Below, one piece after another: positions 6,787-20,660 of a DNA stretch of 64,000 nucleotides. Positions within the stretch are counted from its first letter, which is position 1, and each line of letters opens with the position of its first letter. Made by a program: the position numbers and the translations under genes. Source of the DNA: Palsa-506 sp963836355 (lineage in GTDB: Bacteria; Actinomycetota; Actinomycetes; Streptosporangiales; Streptosporangiaceae). The stretch covers positions 186,001-250,000 of the forward strand of contig CAWIJO010000007.1 in NCBI GenBank assembly GCA_963836355.1. Direction: 5' to 3'. The notes under the pieces were generated by a model. The model was given only the letters and a program-made list of their open reading frames with translations. It ran no database searches and was not told the DNA's origin.

Positions 6787-9023
6787 CGGCAACCCGGTTC
6801 CGCCGGACCCGGATCAGGTGGCTCTGCAGGTCACGCAGCGGCTCACCATTCTCGTCAAGATGGTGCCTGATCCACGAGCCATCCGGGGCGAGCCACCAAG
6901 ACGACGTACTCTCATCCATCGCCTCGGCAATGAGGCCGCGCAACTCCGCCTGCTGCGCGGGATCGGTGACCCGGACCAGCAGCTCGACCCGGCGGTCCAG
7001 GTTCCGGTGCATGAGATCGGCGCTGCCCAGCCAGACGTCCCCGTCCCCGTTCTCGCCCGTGCCGAAGGCGTAGATCCGGGAGTGCTCGAGGAAGCGGCCG
7101 AGGATGCTGCGCACCCGGATCGTCTCCGAGAGCCCGGGCACGCCCGGGCGCAGCCCGCAGATGCCGCGCACCAGCAGGTCGATGGGCACGCCCTCGCGGG
7201 AGGCCCGGTACAGCGCATCGATGATCACCTCGTCGATGATCGAATTGCACTTCATCCGGATCCTGGCCGACTTGCCGTCGCGCTGCCTGGCCACCTGCGC
7301 CGAGATCTGCGCCACCAGCCCGGAGCGCAGCGACGCTGGCGCGACCAGCAGCCGGTTGTATTCGGTCTTCCTGCTGTACCCGGTCAGGTGGTTGAACAGG
7401 TCGGTGACGTCCTGGCCAACGGTACGGTCGGACGTCAGCAGGCCGAAATCCTCATAGAGCCGCGCGGTGGTCGGATGATAGTTGCCGGTGCCGATGTGAC
7501 AGTAGCGGCGCAGCGACCCGTCCGATTCCTCGCGCACTACGAGCACCATCTTGCAGTGCGTCTTCAGGCCGACGAAGCCGTAGACCACATGGCAGCCTGC
7601 CTCCTCCAGCTTGCGGGCCCAGGCGATGTTGGCCCGCTCGTCGAACCTGGCCTTGATCTCGACTACCACCACGACCTGCTTGCCCGCCTCGGCGGCATCG
7701 ATCAGCGCGTCCACGATCTGCGAGTCGCCGCTGGTCCGGTACAGGGTGTGCTTGATCGCCAGCACCGCGGGATCCGCCGCCGCCGAGACGACGAGCCGCT
7801 CCACCGTGGTGGTGAACGAGTCGTAGGGGTGATGGACCAGGACATCGTGTTCGGTCAGCGCGGTGAAGATGCCGGTGTCCTGCGGCAGCGCGGCCTCCGA
7901 GGGAACGAACGCCCGGTACTTCAGCTGCCTCAGGTCCAGGCCGGCGATGGCCATCAGGCCGGACAGGTCAAGCGGGCCCGGTACCCGGTACACCGCGTGA
8001 CGGTCGATCCCAAGCTCGGAAACCAGCTTGTCGAGTACGTCGCTGGAGATCGATTCCTCGACCTCCAGCCGGACGGCCGGCTCGAACCGGCGGCGCATCA
8101 ACTCGCGTTCCAGCGACTGCAGCAGGTTCTCGGTAACATCCTCGTCGATCTCCAGGTCCCTGGTCCTCGTCACCCGGAACGCGTGCTCCTCGAGCACGTC
8201 CAGCCCGATGAATAGCTCGTCGAGATGGGCGGCGATCACGTCCTCGAGCGGGACGAACCGGTGCTGTCCGGCGACCAGGAACCTGGGCAGCAGCGGCGGG
8301 ACCTTCACCCGGGCGAACATCGTGCCGCCGGTCTTCGGGTCGGCGATCATCACCGCGAGGCTGAGCGACAGGCCGGAGATGTAGGGGAACGGGTGCGCCG
8401 GATCCACTATGAGCGGCGTCAGCACCGGGTAGACGCGGTCGCGGAACAGCTTGTGCAGCTCGTCCTGCTCGGTGCCGGACAGTTCCTTCCAGCGCAGGAT
8501 TTCGATGCCCTCGTCGGCCAGCGCGGGCACGATCTTGTCGCTGAAGCACTCGGCGTGCCCGGCGGGCGAGTTCCCTGGCCGTCTGCAGCGTGTTCTGGAG
8601 TATCTGCCGGGGCAGCAGCCCGCTCGCGCTCTCCACCGGCAGCCCGGTGGCCATCCGCCGGATCCGGCCGGCCACCCGCACCATGAAGAACTCGTCCAGA
8701 TTGCTCGCGAAGATCGCCAGGAACTTCACCCGCTCCAGCAGCGGTATGCTCTCGTCCTCGGCCAGTTCCAGCACCCGCTGGTTGAACCGGAGCCAGCTTT
8801 CCTCGCGGTCAAGGTAACGGTCGGGCAGCAGCCCGCCCGCGGCATCCGGGTCGGCCTGGCTGGCTTCCTTGCCTGCGCCGCCCCCCGCAGCCGGACGCGC
8901 GCCGTCCTGTCTTGGCCCCGCGTCCTGGACTTCCCGCGCATCCAGTACACGCTGCCGCCCGGCCGCCTTGCCCGGGCTCTTCTTTCCGTCGCCTCGCTGG
9001 GAATTGGCTTGACCGGCACTCAT
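6779..9023 (-). CDS. ppk: Polyphosphate kinase 1 (frame broken by one base)
   Basis: Makes and uses inorganic polyphosphate by moving the terminal phosphate of ATP. The N-domain is recognisable in YLDREESWLRFNQRVLELA and FASNLDEFFMVRVAGRI; the catalytic core has TLYRTSGDSQIVDALIDAA, EIKARFDERANI, GLKTHCKMVLV (with the catalytic His region) and HIGTGNYHPTTARLYED. The first part (9023 to about 8565) and the rest (from about 8563) are in different frames: QTAREL leads in one frame, GHAECFSDKIVPAL resumes in the other, one extra C in GCCCGCC (8561-8570) explaining the shift. All domains are otherwise complete, so either a sequence error or a recent lesion is likely. mutT1 overlaps its 3' end. Confidence 0.88.
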
Positions 9024-9279
9024 GTCCCTATTGTCCCCACCGTCGCGACTGCCAAAGACGGCGGGTGCTGTGACATTTGAATCTTAATCAGCAGTTCGCC
9101 CAGCTCAGCCGGGTCCGCCGGGTCCGCCGGCGTTCGCCCGGCAGCGCAGGCAATCCGGCACGTCAGCGGCCAGCTAGGCGGCCAGGAAACTGCTTAAGCC
9201 GCTGGCGGCGGGGCCGCCTTGCGCAAGCCAGCCTGGACCGACACGATCGCGGACATGTTCGGGCCGGACTTCGGGCAGC

Positions 9280-9660
9280 CGGCCCTGCCACCGTGCGGGA
9301 CTACATCAGGCCAGCCATCACGCAGGCCGCCCAGGCTGCCGGGCGGCCCGCGCCGCGGGTGGTCTGCCTGCTGCCGGTCTGCGTCACCGACGACCCGGAG
9401 CTGGCGCGCGCTCGGGCCGCGCGAGTCTTCGCCATCTACGGGCAGCTGCCGTCCTACCGGGCGATGCTCGACCGCGAGGGTGCCGCGGGACCGGAGGACG
9501 TGGCCATCATCGGGGACGAGGACACCGTCGGCAGCAAGATCATGGCGCTCGCCGACGCCGGGGTGACCGATTTCGTGGCCAACGAGTTCGCCCAGGGCGG
9601 CGACGCCAAGCGCACCCGGGCTTTGCTGAAGTCCCTGATCCGGCGGCCACCCGGCCGGCC
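9280..9660 (+). pseudogene. C-terminal fragment of an F420-dependent LLM-class oxidoreductase
   Basis: Only the last about 120 residues of a luciferase-like F420 enzyme remain: GPATVRDYIRPAITQAAQAA, RVVCLLPVCVTDDPELARAR, YRAMLDREGAAGPEDVAIIG and ALADAGVTDFVANEF. The upstream 200 bases contain no matching N-terminal TIM-barrel sequence, and the frame has no stop before the strong hairpin that follows. It is a truncated relic between ppk and fprA. Confidence 0.75.
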
Positions 9661-9684
9661 CGGCCCGGCCGGGTGGCCGCCGGA

Positions 9685-9688
<4 letters not shown>
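9635..9688. terminator. 22-bp perfect stem-loop between convergent genes
   Basis: Arms 9635-9656 and 9667-9688 are perfectly complementary with a 10-nt GC-rich loop. The hairpin lies between the LLM fragment (+) and fprA (-) and includes the fprA stop codon, so it probably acts as a bidirectional terminator without a T tract, as is frequent in high-GC actinomycetes. Confidence 0.75.
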
Positions 9689-11135
<1,447 letters not shown>

Positions 11136-11147
11136 AGCTGGCGATTG

Positions 11148-11214
11148 TCCCTTGTCAAGTGCCCGCTGTCAGGTGCCGCTGTCAGGTGTGCATTGTCAGG
11201 TGTGCGCTATCAGG
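11148..11214 (-). repeat. 13-14 bp tandem repeats beginning at the dxs stop codon
   Basis: On the minus strand about five units of the type CCTGACAnnGnnnA follow one another. The first contains the TGA stop of dxs (11210-11212) and each later unit carries another TGA or similar. The array fills the gap between dxs and fprA. Confidence 0.7.
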
Positions 11215-13155
11215 CCCGCGGGTCGTGCGCTAGCTCGGGGGTTATCCGCACCACCGCCACGGTGATCTCCCTGGCCAGATACTGCGGGGTGAGGCCGTGG
11301 GCGGCCAGGATCTCGGCGCGCTCACCGTGCTCAAGGAACTGTTGCGGCAGGCCGAACGTCCGCACCGGGGTCCTGATCTCCTGGTCGCGCAGCAGCCTGG
11401 CGACCGCGTCGCCGAACCCGCCCGCCCGGCCGTTGTCCTCGACGGTGACCACGAGCCGGTGCCTGCCCGCTGCCGCGACGAGCGCCTCGTCCAGCGGCTT
11501 GACCCAGCGGGGATCCACTACGGTCACCCCAATGCCCTGGTCCGCCAGGCGCTGCGCGGCCTGGACGCAGACGCCGGCCATCGACCCGGCGCCGAGCAGC
11601 AGCACGTCCTCGGCTGCCGGAGCCGCCTCGGCCGCCGGGCCGGCCCCGGGCACGCTGAGCACGTCCATCGTGCCCAGCTTGCCGATCGCCGGGATCTCGC
11701 CGGGCACCGTGCCGCGGGGGAACCGCAGCGCGGTCGGCCCGTCGGCGATGGCGACCGCCTCGCGGAGCAGCTCGGCGAGCCGGGTGGCGTCGCGCGGGGC
11801 CGCGACCCGCAGCCCGGGAACGAGCTGCAGGATGGAGCCGTCCCACATGCCATGGTGGCTGGCGCCGTCCGGGCCGGTGACGCCCGCCCGGTCAAGCACG
11901 AAGGTCACCGGCAGCTTATGCAGCGCCACGTCCATCAGCACCTGGTCGAACGCCCGGTTCAAGAACGTGGCGTAGATGGCCGCCACCGGATGCAGGCCGC
12001 CGAGCGCGAGGCCGGCCGCGCTGGTCACCGCGTGCTGCTCGGCGATCCCAACGTCGAATACCCGGTCCGGGTAGGCGCTGGCGAACTTCGCCAGCCCGGT
12101 CGGGTGCAGCATGGCGGCAGTGATCGCGACGACGTCCGGGCGGCGGGCGCCGATGGCGGCAAGCTCGTCGCCGAACACCTGGGTCCACGGCCGGCCTGCC
12201 GCTGCGGCGGGCAGGCGGTCACGCTGCCTGGCCGGCCTCGCGGCCGCCGGATTCACCTGATGCAGGCAGTCCTGGTCGTTCTCCTCGGCCAGCGGGTAGC
12301 CGGATCCCTTCGTGGTGATCACGTGCACCAGCACCGCGCCGCCGAAATCGCGGGCCTTGGCGAGCGCGTGCTCGATGGCCTGCTCATCGTGACCGTCGAC
12401 CGGGCCGAGGTATTTCAGCCCGAGGTCCTCGAACAGCACCTGCGGCTGCAGGACGTCTTTCAGGCCCTTCTTGATTCCGTGCAGCGTATCGTACAGCGGC
12501 GGCCCGACCAGCGGCGTGTGCGACAGCGTCGTCTTGATGTAGTCGAGCACGTGCTCGTACCGCTGCGAGACCCGGACCGCGGCGAGGTGATCCGCCAGCC
12601 CGCCGATGGTCCGCTGGTAGGACCGGCCGTTGTCATTGACCACGATGACGACCCGCCGGTCCGGCGCCCCGGCGATGTTGTTCAGCGCCTCCCAGGCCAT
12701 GCCGCCGGTCAGCGCGCCGTCGCCGATCACCGCGACCACCGAGCGGTCCCCCTCGCCGCGCAGCTGGTAGGCCTTCGCCAGCCCGTCCGCGTAGGACAGG
12801 CTGGTCGACGCGTGCGAGTTCTCGATGACGTCATGCTCGGACTCGGCCTGGTTCGGGTAGCCGGACAGGCCACCCCGCTGCCGGAGGCCGGCGAAGCCGG
12901 GCTGCCGGCCCGTCAGCAGCTTGTGCACGTAGGCCTGGTGGCCGGTGTCGAACAGGATCCGGTCGACCGGCGAGTCGAATACCCGGTGCAGGGCGATCGT
13001 GAGTTCCACTACGCCGAGGTTCGGGCCGAGATGACCGCCGGTCCTTGACACGGTCTTGATGAGCAGGTCGCGGATTTCCGCCGCCAGCAGCGGCAGCTCG
13101 TCCGGGGGAGCTCCTTGAGGTCGCGCGGACCCGAGACGGACTCCAGCAATGTCAC
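11210..13155 (-). CDS. dxs: 1-deoxy-D-xylulose-5-phosphate synthase (5' frameshift)
   Basis: Thiamine-diphosphate enzyme joining pyruvate and glyceraldehyde 3-phosphate as the first step of the MEP isoprenoid pathway. Seen: SRTGGHLGPNLGVVELTIAL, the ThDP/Mg motif GDGALTGGMAWEALNN with VNDNGRS, and the transketolase-like DRAGVTGPDGASHHGMWD. The GTG at 13155 starts VTLLESVSGPRDLKEL and matches the family, but the body (PPDELPLLAAEIRDLL onward) is one base out of frame. The site is a run of five G on the plus strand at 13104-13108, where six would keep the frame, so a homopolymer deletion, real or technical, is likely. The stop codon begins a tandem array. Confidence 0.92.
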
Positions 13156-13316
13156 CTGGTCTGCTCCCTCGTGGTGGCCGACGGGGACCGAACCCGACCG
13201 AGTCTATTTGGGCGCCGCGATAGCTGCACTCCGGCACTGCCCGATAACTGACTTATGCGTCATAGCCGGTTCCCCCGCGGCCCGCGGTAACGGCACTGCA
13301 GGCTGACCCAGGTCAG

Positions 13317-13757
13317 CTAGCTCCGCCCGGCGGGCACGGGCTGGCCGTCAAGTGCCTCGGCGAGTGCCGCCGCCAGCTCGGCGCCGGGCGTCCACAGGCC
13401 AGGCTGGCCGTGCGTCATCAGCGGCTGCGGCAGCGCCCGCACGTCGCTGAGCTGCCAGTGGAACGACTTCGGTTCGGCCCATTTGCCGCAGCTGCACGGC
13501 TGGCCGGCCTTGGCAGCGCCGCACATGCCGGCCAGCGTGACAACCGCCACGATGCCGCCGGCCGCGGCCAGCGGGTCAGCCGGATCCCAGCCGGCCGCGC
13601 GGACCAGCGGATGCCCCAGGGAATCAGCGTCAACCCGGAGGGAGGAGTGGATCGCGAGCTCGCCCCGGTAGGTGGTATCCCAGGTACGGTTCTCGATCAC
13701 CTTGTGGCCACGGGCAATCGCCCACGCCCAGGGCTGCCGCACGCTGAGCACTTGCAT
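13317..13757 (-). CDS. ASCH/PUA-like domain protein
   Basis: A 146-residue protein whose N-terminus QVLSVRQPWAWAIARGHKVI, then ENRTWDTTYRGELAIHSS, is the ASCH signature, a beta-barrel fold thought to bind RNA or modified nucleotides. A GIVAVVTLAGMC strand follows and a CSCGKW cysteine cluster precedes FHWQLSDVRALPQPL. The ATG at 13757 has a GAGGTG box upstream. Function not known. It is the next minus-strand gene upstream of dxs, separated by about 160 bases. Confidence 0.8.
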   Translation of the reverse strand: MQVLSVRQPWAWAIARGHKVIENRTWDTTYRGELAIHSSLRVDADSLGHPLVRAAGWDPADPLAAAGGIVAVVTLAGMCGAAKAGQPCSCGKWAEPKSFHWQLSDVRALPQPLMTHGQPGLWTPGAELAAALAEALDGQPVPAGRS

Positions 13758-13940
13758 CAGGCACCTCCGCTACGCCTCTGCCCTTCAGAACGCGGCTGCC
13801 ATTCGCCCGGTTCAGTCTCATTTAGACTTCCCGGTGCCGCTGCCCGGTGCCGGCCCGCGCCGCGGCACGTAACCTGAGCCTGCCCGGCGCGGCTTCGATG
13901 CCCGGGCTGCCCGGCTGACCCGGCGGAATGGAGCTGGCCG

Positions 13941-14816
13941 ATGCCCTCGTCAGAAGGCCCGCTGAACGGCAAGGTATGCGTGATCACCGGGGCCAGCTCG
14001 GGGATCGGGAAGGCGGCATCACTGGCCCTGGCCAGGCTCGGTGCCGACGTCATCCTGGTCTGCCGGGACAAGTCCCGCGGCGAGGCCGCGCTGGCGGCGG
14101 TGAGCTCGGTCGCCGAGCGGAGCATCCGGCAGCTGGAGATCGCCGACCTGTCCTCGCTGCAGGAAGTGCGGGACCTGGCCTGCCGGCTCGCCCGGCTGGA
14201 CCGACTCGACGTGCTGATCAACAACGCCGGCCTGGTGCTGGCCGACCGGCGGGTCAGCGCCGACGGCTTCGAGTACACCTTCGCGCTGAATCACCTTGCG
14301 CCGTTCCTGCTGACCAATTTGCTGCGGGAAAAGCTGGTGGCCAGCGCGCCCGCACGGGTCATCACCGTCTCGTCCGCCGCGCACCGGGCTGCCCGGCTCG
14401 ACTTCGCCGACCTGCAGCTGACCAGGAACTTCAACGGCTGGCGGGCGTACGCCAACAGCAAGCTGGCCAACATCGCGTTTACCACCGAGCTGGCGAGACG
14501 GCTGGCGGGCACCGAGGTGACGGCCAATTGCGTGCATCCCGGCACGGTGAACACCGGGTTCGGCCGCGACGGCAGCGCGCTGCTGCGGTTTGGGCTCGGC
14601 CTGGGCCGCCGGTTCCTGCTGTCGGCCGGGCAGGGCGCCGACACCGTGGTGTACCTCGCCAGCTCGCCCGACGTCGAGGGCGCGACCGGCGGGTACTACG
14701 TCAAGCGCAAGCGGCGCACCCCGTCCGCCGCGGCCAGCGACCAGGCAACGGCCCGGCGGCTCTGGGAGATCAGCGCGGAACTCACCGGCCTGGCCGAGAC
14801 CAGCCAGCCCGGCTGA
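13941..14816 (+). CDS. Short-chain dehydrogenase/reductase, retinol-dehydrogenase-like
   Basis: NAD(P)-dependent SDR of 291 residues. Cofactor loop GASSGIG at residues 17-23, NNAG at 94-97, catalytic Ser144/145, Tyr170 and Lys174 in YANSK, and the HPGTVNTGF loop. The RRVSADGFEYTFALNHLAPF segment is characteristic of the retinol dehydrogenase/WWOX-type branch, but the substrate cannot be read from sequence. The start at 13941 follows a GGAATGGAGCTGG stretch. It converges on the transporter gene with only 4 bases between the stops. Confidence 0.88.
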   Translation: MPSSEGPLNGKVCVITGASSGIGKAASLALARLGADVILVCRDKSRGEAALAAVSSVAERSIRQLEIADLSSLQEVRDLACRLARLDRLDVLINNAGLVLADRRVSADGFEYTFALNHLAPFLLTNLLREKLVASAPARVITVSSAAHRAARLDFADLQLTRNFNGWRAYANSKLANIAFTTELARRLAGTEVTANCVHPGTVNTGFGRDGSALLRFGLGLGRRFLLSAGQGADTVVYLASSPDVEGATGGYYVKRKRRTPSAAASDQATARRLWEISAELTGLAETSQPG

Positions 14817-14820
14817 TGCG

Positions 14821-16097
14821 CTACCTTGCCTGGCCGCGGGCCGGGGCCCGCGGCAGCGGGACGGTCCGGGCCCGGCCGGCCAGCCAGCCGGTGATCGCCT
14901 GCAGCGCGGCAGCGGCGAGCAGCGCCCCGACCGGGATGGCCCAGCCGCCGGTAGCCGAGTGCAGCAGGCCGACGAACAGCGGCCCGATGCTGGCCACCAG
15001 GTAGCCGGCGCCCTGCGCGAACCCGGACAGGGACGCCGCGGTCGCCGGGTCCGGCGCCCGCGCCACGGTCAGGAAGATCCCGAGGCCGAGTGAAGCGCCC
15101 TGGCCGAAGCCGAGCAGCAGCATCCAGGCAGGGGCCGAGCCGAGCGGGCCGAAGGCCCCGCCCGCCAGGCCCGCGCCGATCGCCGCAGTCGCAGCGACGG
15201 CCAGGACGCGCTGGTCCCTGGCCCGGTGCGCGAGCATCGGCAGCAGCAACGCGGGGACCGCGTTGCCGAAGTTCATCAGCGCGAGCAGATCCCCCGCGTG
15301 CACAGCGCTGGCGCCGCGGTCGCGGAACATGGTGGGGAACCAGGACAGCGCGGCGTAGTAGGACAGGCTCTGCAGGCCCAGGAAGGCCGTCACCTGCCAG
15401 GCCAGCGCGTACCGGCCCATCGCCAGCACACCCTGGTGCCCGGCAGCTCCCGGCAGGCCTGCCGAGCCCGGCAGGGTGCGGAAGCGGAGTTGCGGGATCC
15501 AGGCCGCCGCGGCTACCAGCGCGGGCAGTGCCCAGAGGCCGAGACTGATGCGGAGGGCCCCGTTATTAATCCCGATCGCTGTGTAGACGGGGACAGCAGC
15601 CAGGGAGCCGATGATTGCGCCCGCCGCCAGGGACATCAGGTAGAGCCCGATCAGCAGGCCGGCCTGATCGGGACGGCGGCGCTTGACCAGGCTGGGCAGC
15701 AGCACGTTCATCAGCGCGATCGCGGCGGCGGCTACCACGGTGCCGGGGAACAGCGTCCGGGGGGCGGCGCTGCGCAGCAGCAGGCCGGCCGCGAGCAGGA
15801 CGAGCGCCGAGCCGAGCACCCGCTCCTCGCCGAGCCGCCGGGACAGCGGCGCGGCAACGCCGGAGAAGAGCCCGAAGCACAGCACCGGGACGGCCGCCAG
15901 CACCGCCAGCGTCCCGGCGGACAGGTGCAGCCCGGCCGATATCTCGGGGAACAGCGGCGGCAGGCTGGTGATCGCGGCCCGCAGGTTGAAGGCGAGCGCG
16001 ATGATCCCGGCCACCAGCGCGGCGGCCGCGAGCCTGCTCCGGGCAGGCCGGCCCAGGCCGGATCGGCCGGGGCCGCTCAGATCCGGCTGCCGCAGCG

Positions 16098-16101
<4 letters not shown>
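14821..16101 (-). CDS. MFS transporter, CynX/NimT family
   Basis: A 426-residue major facilitator with about twelve hydrophobic helices. The first helix region ALAFNLRAAITSLPPLFPEI is the mark of the cyanate-transporter-like (CynX/NimT) group, and RRRPDQAGLLIGLYLMSLAA follows at helices 4-5. The GTG start overlaps the TGA of acnA (GTGA), so it is read as the second gene of an acnA operon; no functional link with aconitase is obvious. Substrate unknown, possibly small organic anions or drugs. Confidence 0.85.
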
Positions 16102-18890
<2,789 letters not shown>

Positions 18891-19030
18891 CGTTCCCTGG
18901 CCTCCTGCCGTGTCCTGCCCCGTGACGCTTCTTGCATCCTGCCGCAGTCCGGTGCCGGTCACATGCCCGGCCCTGGCCGTCTCCGCTCCACCTGCCCAGT
19001 CTGCGCTCCACCTGCTCAGTCTCCGCGCCG

Positions 19031-19154
19031 CGCCATCCGCCCGCCCCGGGCCACGGCGCCATCCGCCGCCCCGGGCCACGGCGCCATCCGCCGCCCCGGG
19101 CCACGGCGCCATCCGCCCGCCCCGGGCCACGGCGCCATCCGCCCGCCCCGGGCC
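19031..19154. repeat. 25-26 bp GC-rich tandem repeats upstream of acnA
   Basis: Five units of the form CGCCATCCGCCGCCCCGGGC plus CACGG, varying by one C, run head to tail until the 56-bp palindrome. They lie about 140-260 bases before the acnA start. Confidence 0.85.
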
Positions 19155-19208
19155 TTGATCGTGGAGGTTTGTTAGTGCTGCAGCACTAACAAACCTCCAC
19201 GATCAAGG
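19153..19208. repeat. Perfect 56-bp palindrome
   Basis: The 28 bases 19153-19180 (beginning CCTTGATCGTGGAGG and ending GTGCTG) are the exact reverse complement of 19181-19208, with no central loop. It sits in the divergent region between acnA and fumarylacetoacetase. The outer arms TGATCGTGGA/TCCACGATCA are shared with the stem of the 4.84-kb element. Confidence 0.95.
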
Positions 19209-19234
19209 AACCTGACCGGGGCGGCTGGCACTAG

Positions 19235-19297
19235 TATCTCGACATCAAGGTATCTGGGATCAGGCTAGCTAGACATTTATCTCGATGTCAAGCTAAT
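19235..19297 (+). promoter_or_regulatory. Two operator-like palindromes before fumarylacetoacetase
   Basis: Site 1 (19235-19252, TATCTCGACATCAAGGTA) and site 2 (19279-19296, TATCTCGATGTCAAGCTA) are near-palindromes of TATCTTGA-N2-TCAAGATA type, centred 44 bp apart, and lie just upstream of the start at 19320. A repressor of MarR or similar type is an inference; no regulator gene is adjacent. Confidence 0.55.
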
Positions 19298-19319
19298 CCT
19301 GCGCGCACGGAGGACATCC

Positions 19320-20561
19320 ATGGCACAGACGCAGCCCGCGGCGTGGCTCGCGGTCCCGCCAGATCATCCTTTCGGGCTCGGGACGCTGCCCTACGGCTCG
19401 TTCACCACCGCCGACCGGCCGGCCGAACCGCGGGCGGGCGTCGCCATCGGGGATCAGGTGCTCGACCTCAGCGCGGCCACCGCCCGGCTGCTGCCAGGAC
19501 GCGCCCGGCTGCTGCGCTCCGGCAAGCTGGACGCGTTCCTGGCCGCGGGTGATGGCGCCTGGGGCCAGGTCCGCGCCGATATCGTCAGCTGGCTTTCTGA
19601 CCCTGCCTACCGCGTGGCGGTCGAGGACCTGCTGGTGCCCGCGTCGGCTGCGACGATGCACCTGCCGTTCACAGTCGCCGACTATGTCGACTTCTACGCG
19701 TCGGAGCATCACGCGAGCAACGTCGGCCGGATCTTCCGGCCGGATGCCACCGAGCCGCTGACGCCGAACTGGCGGCACCTGCCGATCGGCTATCACGGCC
19801 GGGCCGGCACGGTGATCGTGTCCGGCACGCCGGTACGCCGCCCGTGCGGCCAGTCCAGGCCGGACCGGAAGCGCGGGCCCGAGTTCGGGCCATCCGCCCG
19901 GCTCGACTTCGAGGCCGAACTCGGCTTCGTCGTCGGCGTCTCCAGCCAGCCGGGCGAGCCGGTGCCCGCCGCGAGGTTCGCCGAGCACGTGTTCGGCGTC
20001 TGCCTGGTCAACGACTGGTCTGCCCGGGACATCCAGTCCTGGGAGGCGGTGCCGCTCGGCCCGTTTCTCGGCAAGTCCTTCGGTACCACGGTGTCGCCTT
20101 GGATAGTTCCACTCGCCGCCCTGGAGCATGCCAGGATCCGACCACCGTCGCGGGACACCAGCTTGCTGCCCTACCTGACCGAATCCGCCGACTGGGGACT
20201 CGACATCGAGTACGCGGTGCGGATCAACGGGCACGTCGTGTCGCGCCCGCCGTACGCCAGCATGCACTGGAGCCCGGCTCAGCTGCTCGCGCACCTGACC
20301 GTCAACGGCGCCACCCTGCGCACCGGCGATCTTTACGCGTCTGGCACGGTCAGCGGTCCGCGGCCAGACCAGCTCGGCTCGCTGATCGAGCTGGCCTGGA
20401 ACGGCCAGCAGCCGATATCGCTTCCGGACGGGACCGAGCGCGGGTGGCTTCAAGACGGTGACGAGGTAACCATCTCGGCAACGGCCCGCGGAGCCGGTGG
20501 CGCGCGCGTCGGCCTGGGCGAGGCCCGGGGACAGGTTCTGCCGGCTACCGGCCAGCGGTAG
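19320..20561 (+). CDS. fahA: Fumarylacetoacetase
   Basis: Last step of tyrosine/homogentisate breakdown: fumarylacetoacetate to fumarate and acetoacetate. The 413 residues include DYVDFYASEHHASNVGRIF (metal Asp and catalytic His), EAELGFVVG with the metal Glu, CLVNDWSARDIQSWE and the GTVSGPRPDQLGSL end. GGAGG at 19309-19313 supports the ATG at 19320. No other tyrosine-degradation gene is next to it. Two palindromic boxes upstream suggest specific control. Confidence 0.95.
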   Translation: MAQTQPAAWLAVPPDHPFGLGTLPYGSFTTADRPAEPRAGVAIGDQVLDLSAATARLLPGRARLLRSGKLDAFLAAGDGAWGQVRADIVSWLSDPAYRVAVEDLLVPASAATMHLPFTVADYVDFYASEHHASNVGRIFRPDATEPLTPNWRHLPIGYHGRAGTVIVSGTPVRRPCGQSRPDRKRGPEFGPSARLDFEAELGFVVGVSSQPGEPVPAARFAEHVFGVCLVNDWSARDIQSWEAVPLGPFLGKSFGTTVSPWIVPLAALEHARIRPPSRDTSLLPYLTESADWGLDIEYAVRINGHVVSRPPYASMHWSPAQLLAHLTVNGATLRTGDLYASGTVSGPRPDQLGSLIELAWNGQQPISLPDGTERGWLQDGDEVTISATARGAGGARVGLGEARGQVLPATGQR

Positions 20562-20660
20562 CGGCCATTTCCAAGGCGGCCGTCATTTCCAGGGCGGCCG
20601 GCCGGCGATGCCTGCCACCACTACGATGAGCAGGTTGCCGAATCGCAGGAGATTGGCCCG

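Noticed and set aside
11297..13048. 583-codon plus-strand open frame opposite dxs
   Set aside because: Antisense shadow of dxs with no family motif and a low-complexity Arg/Gly/Val composition.
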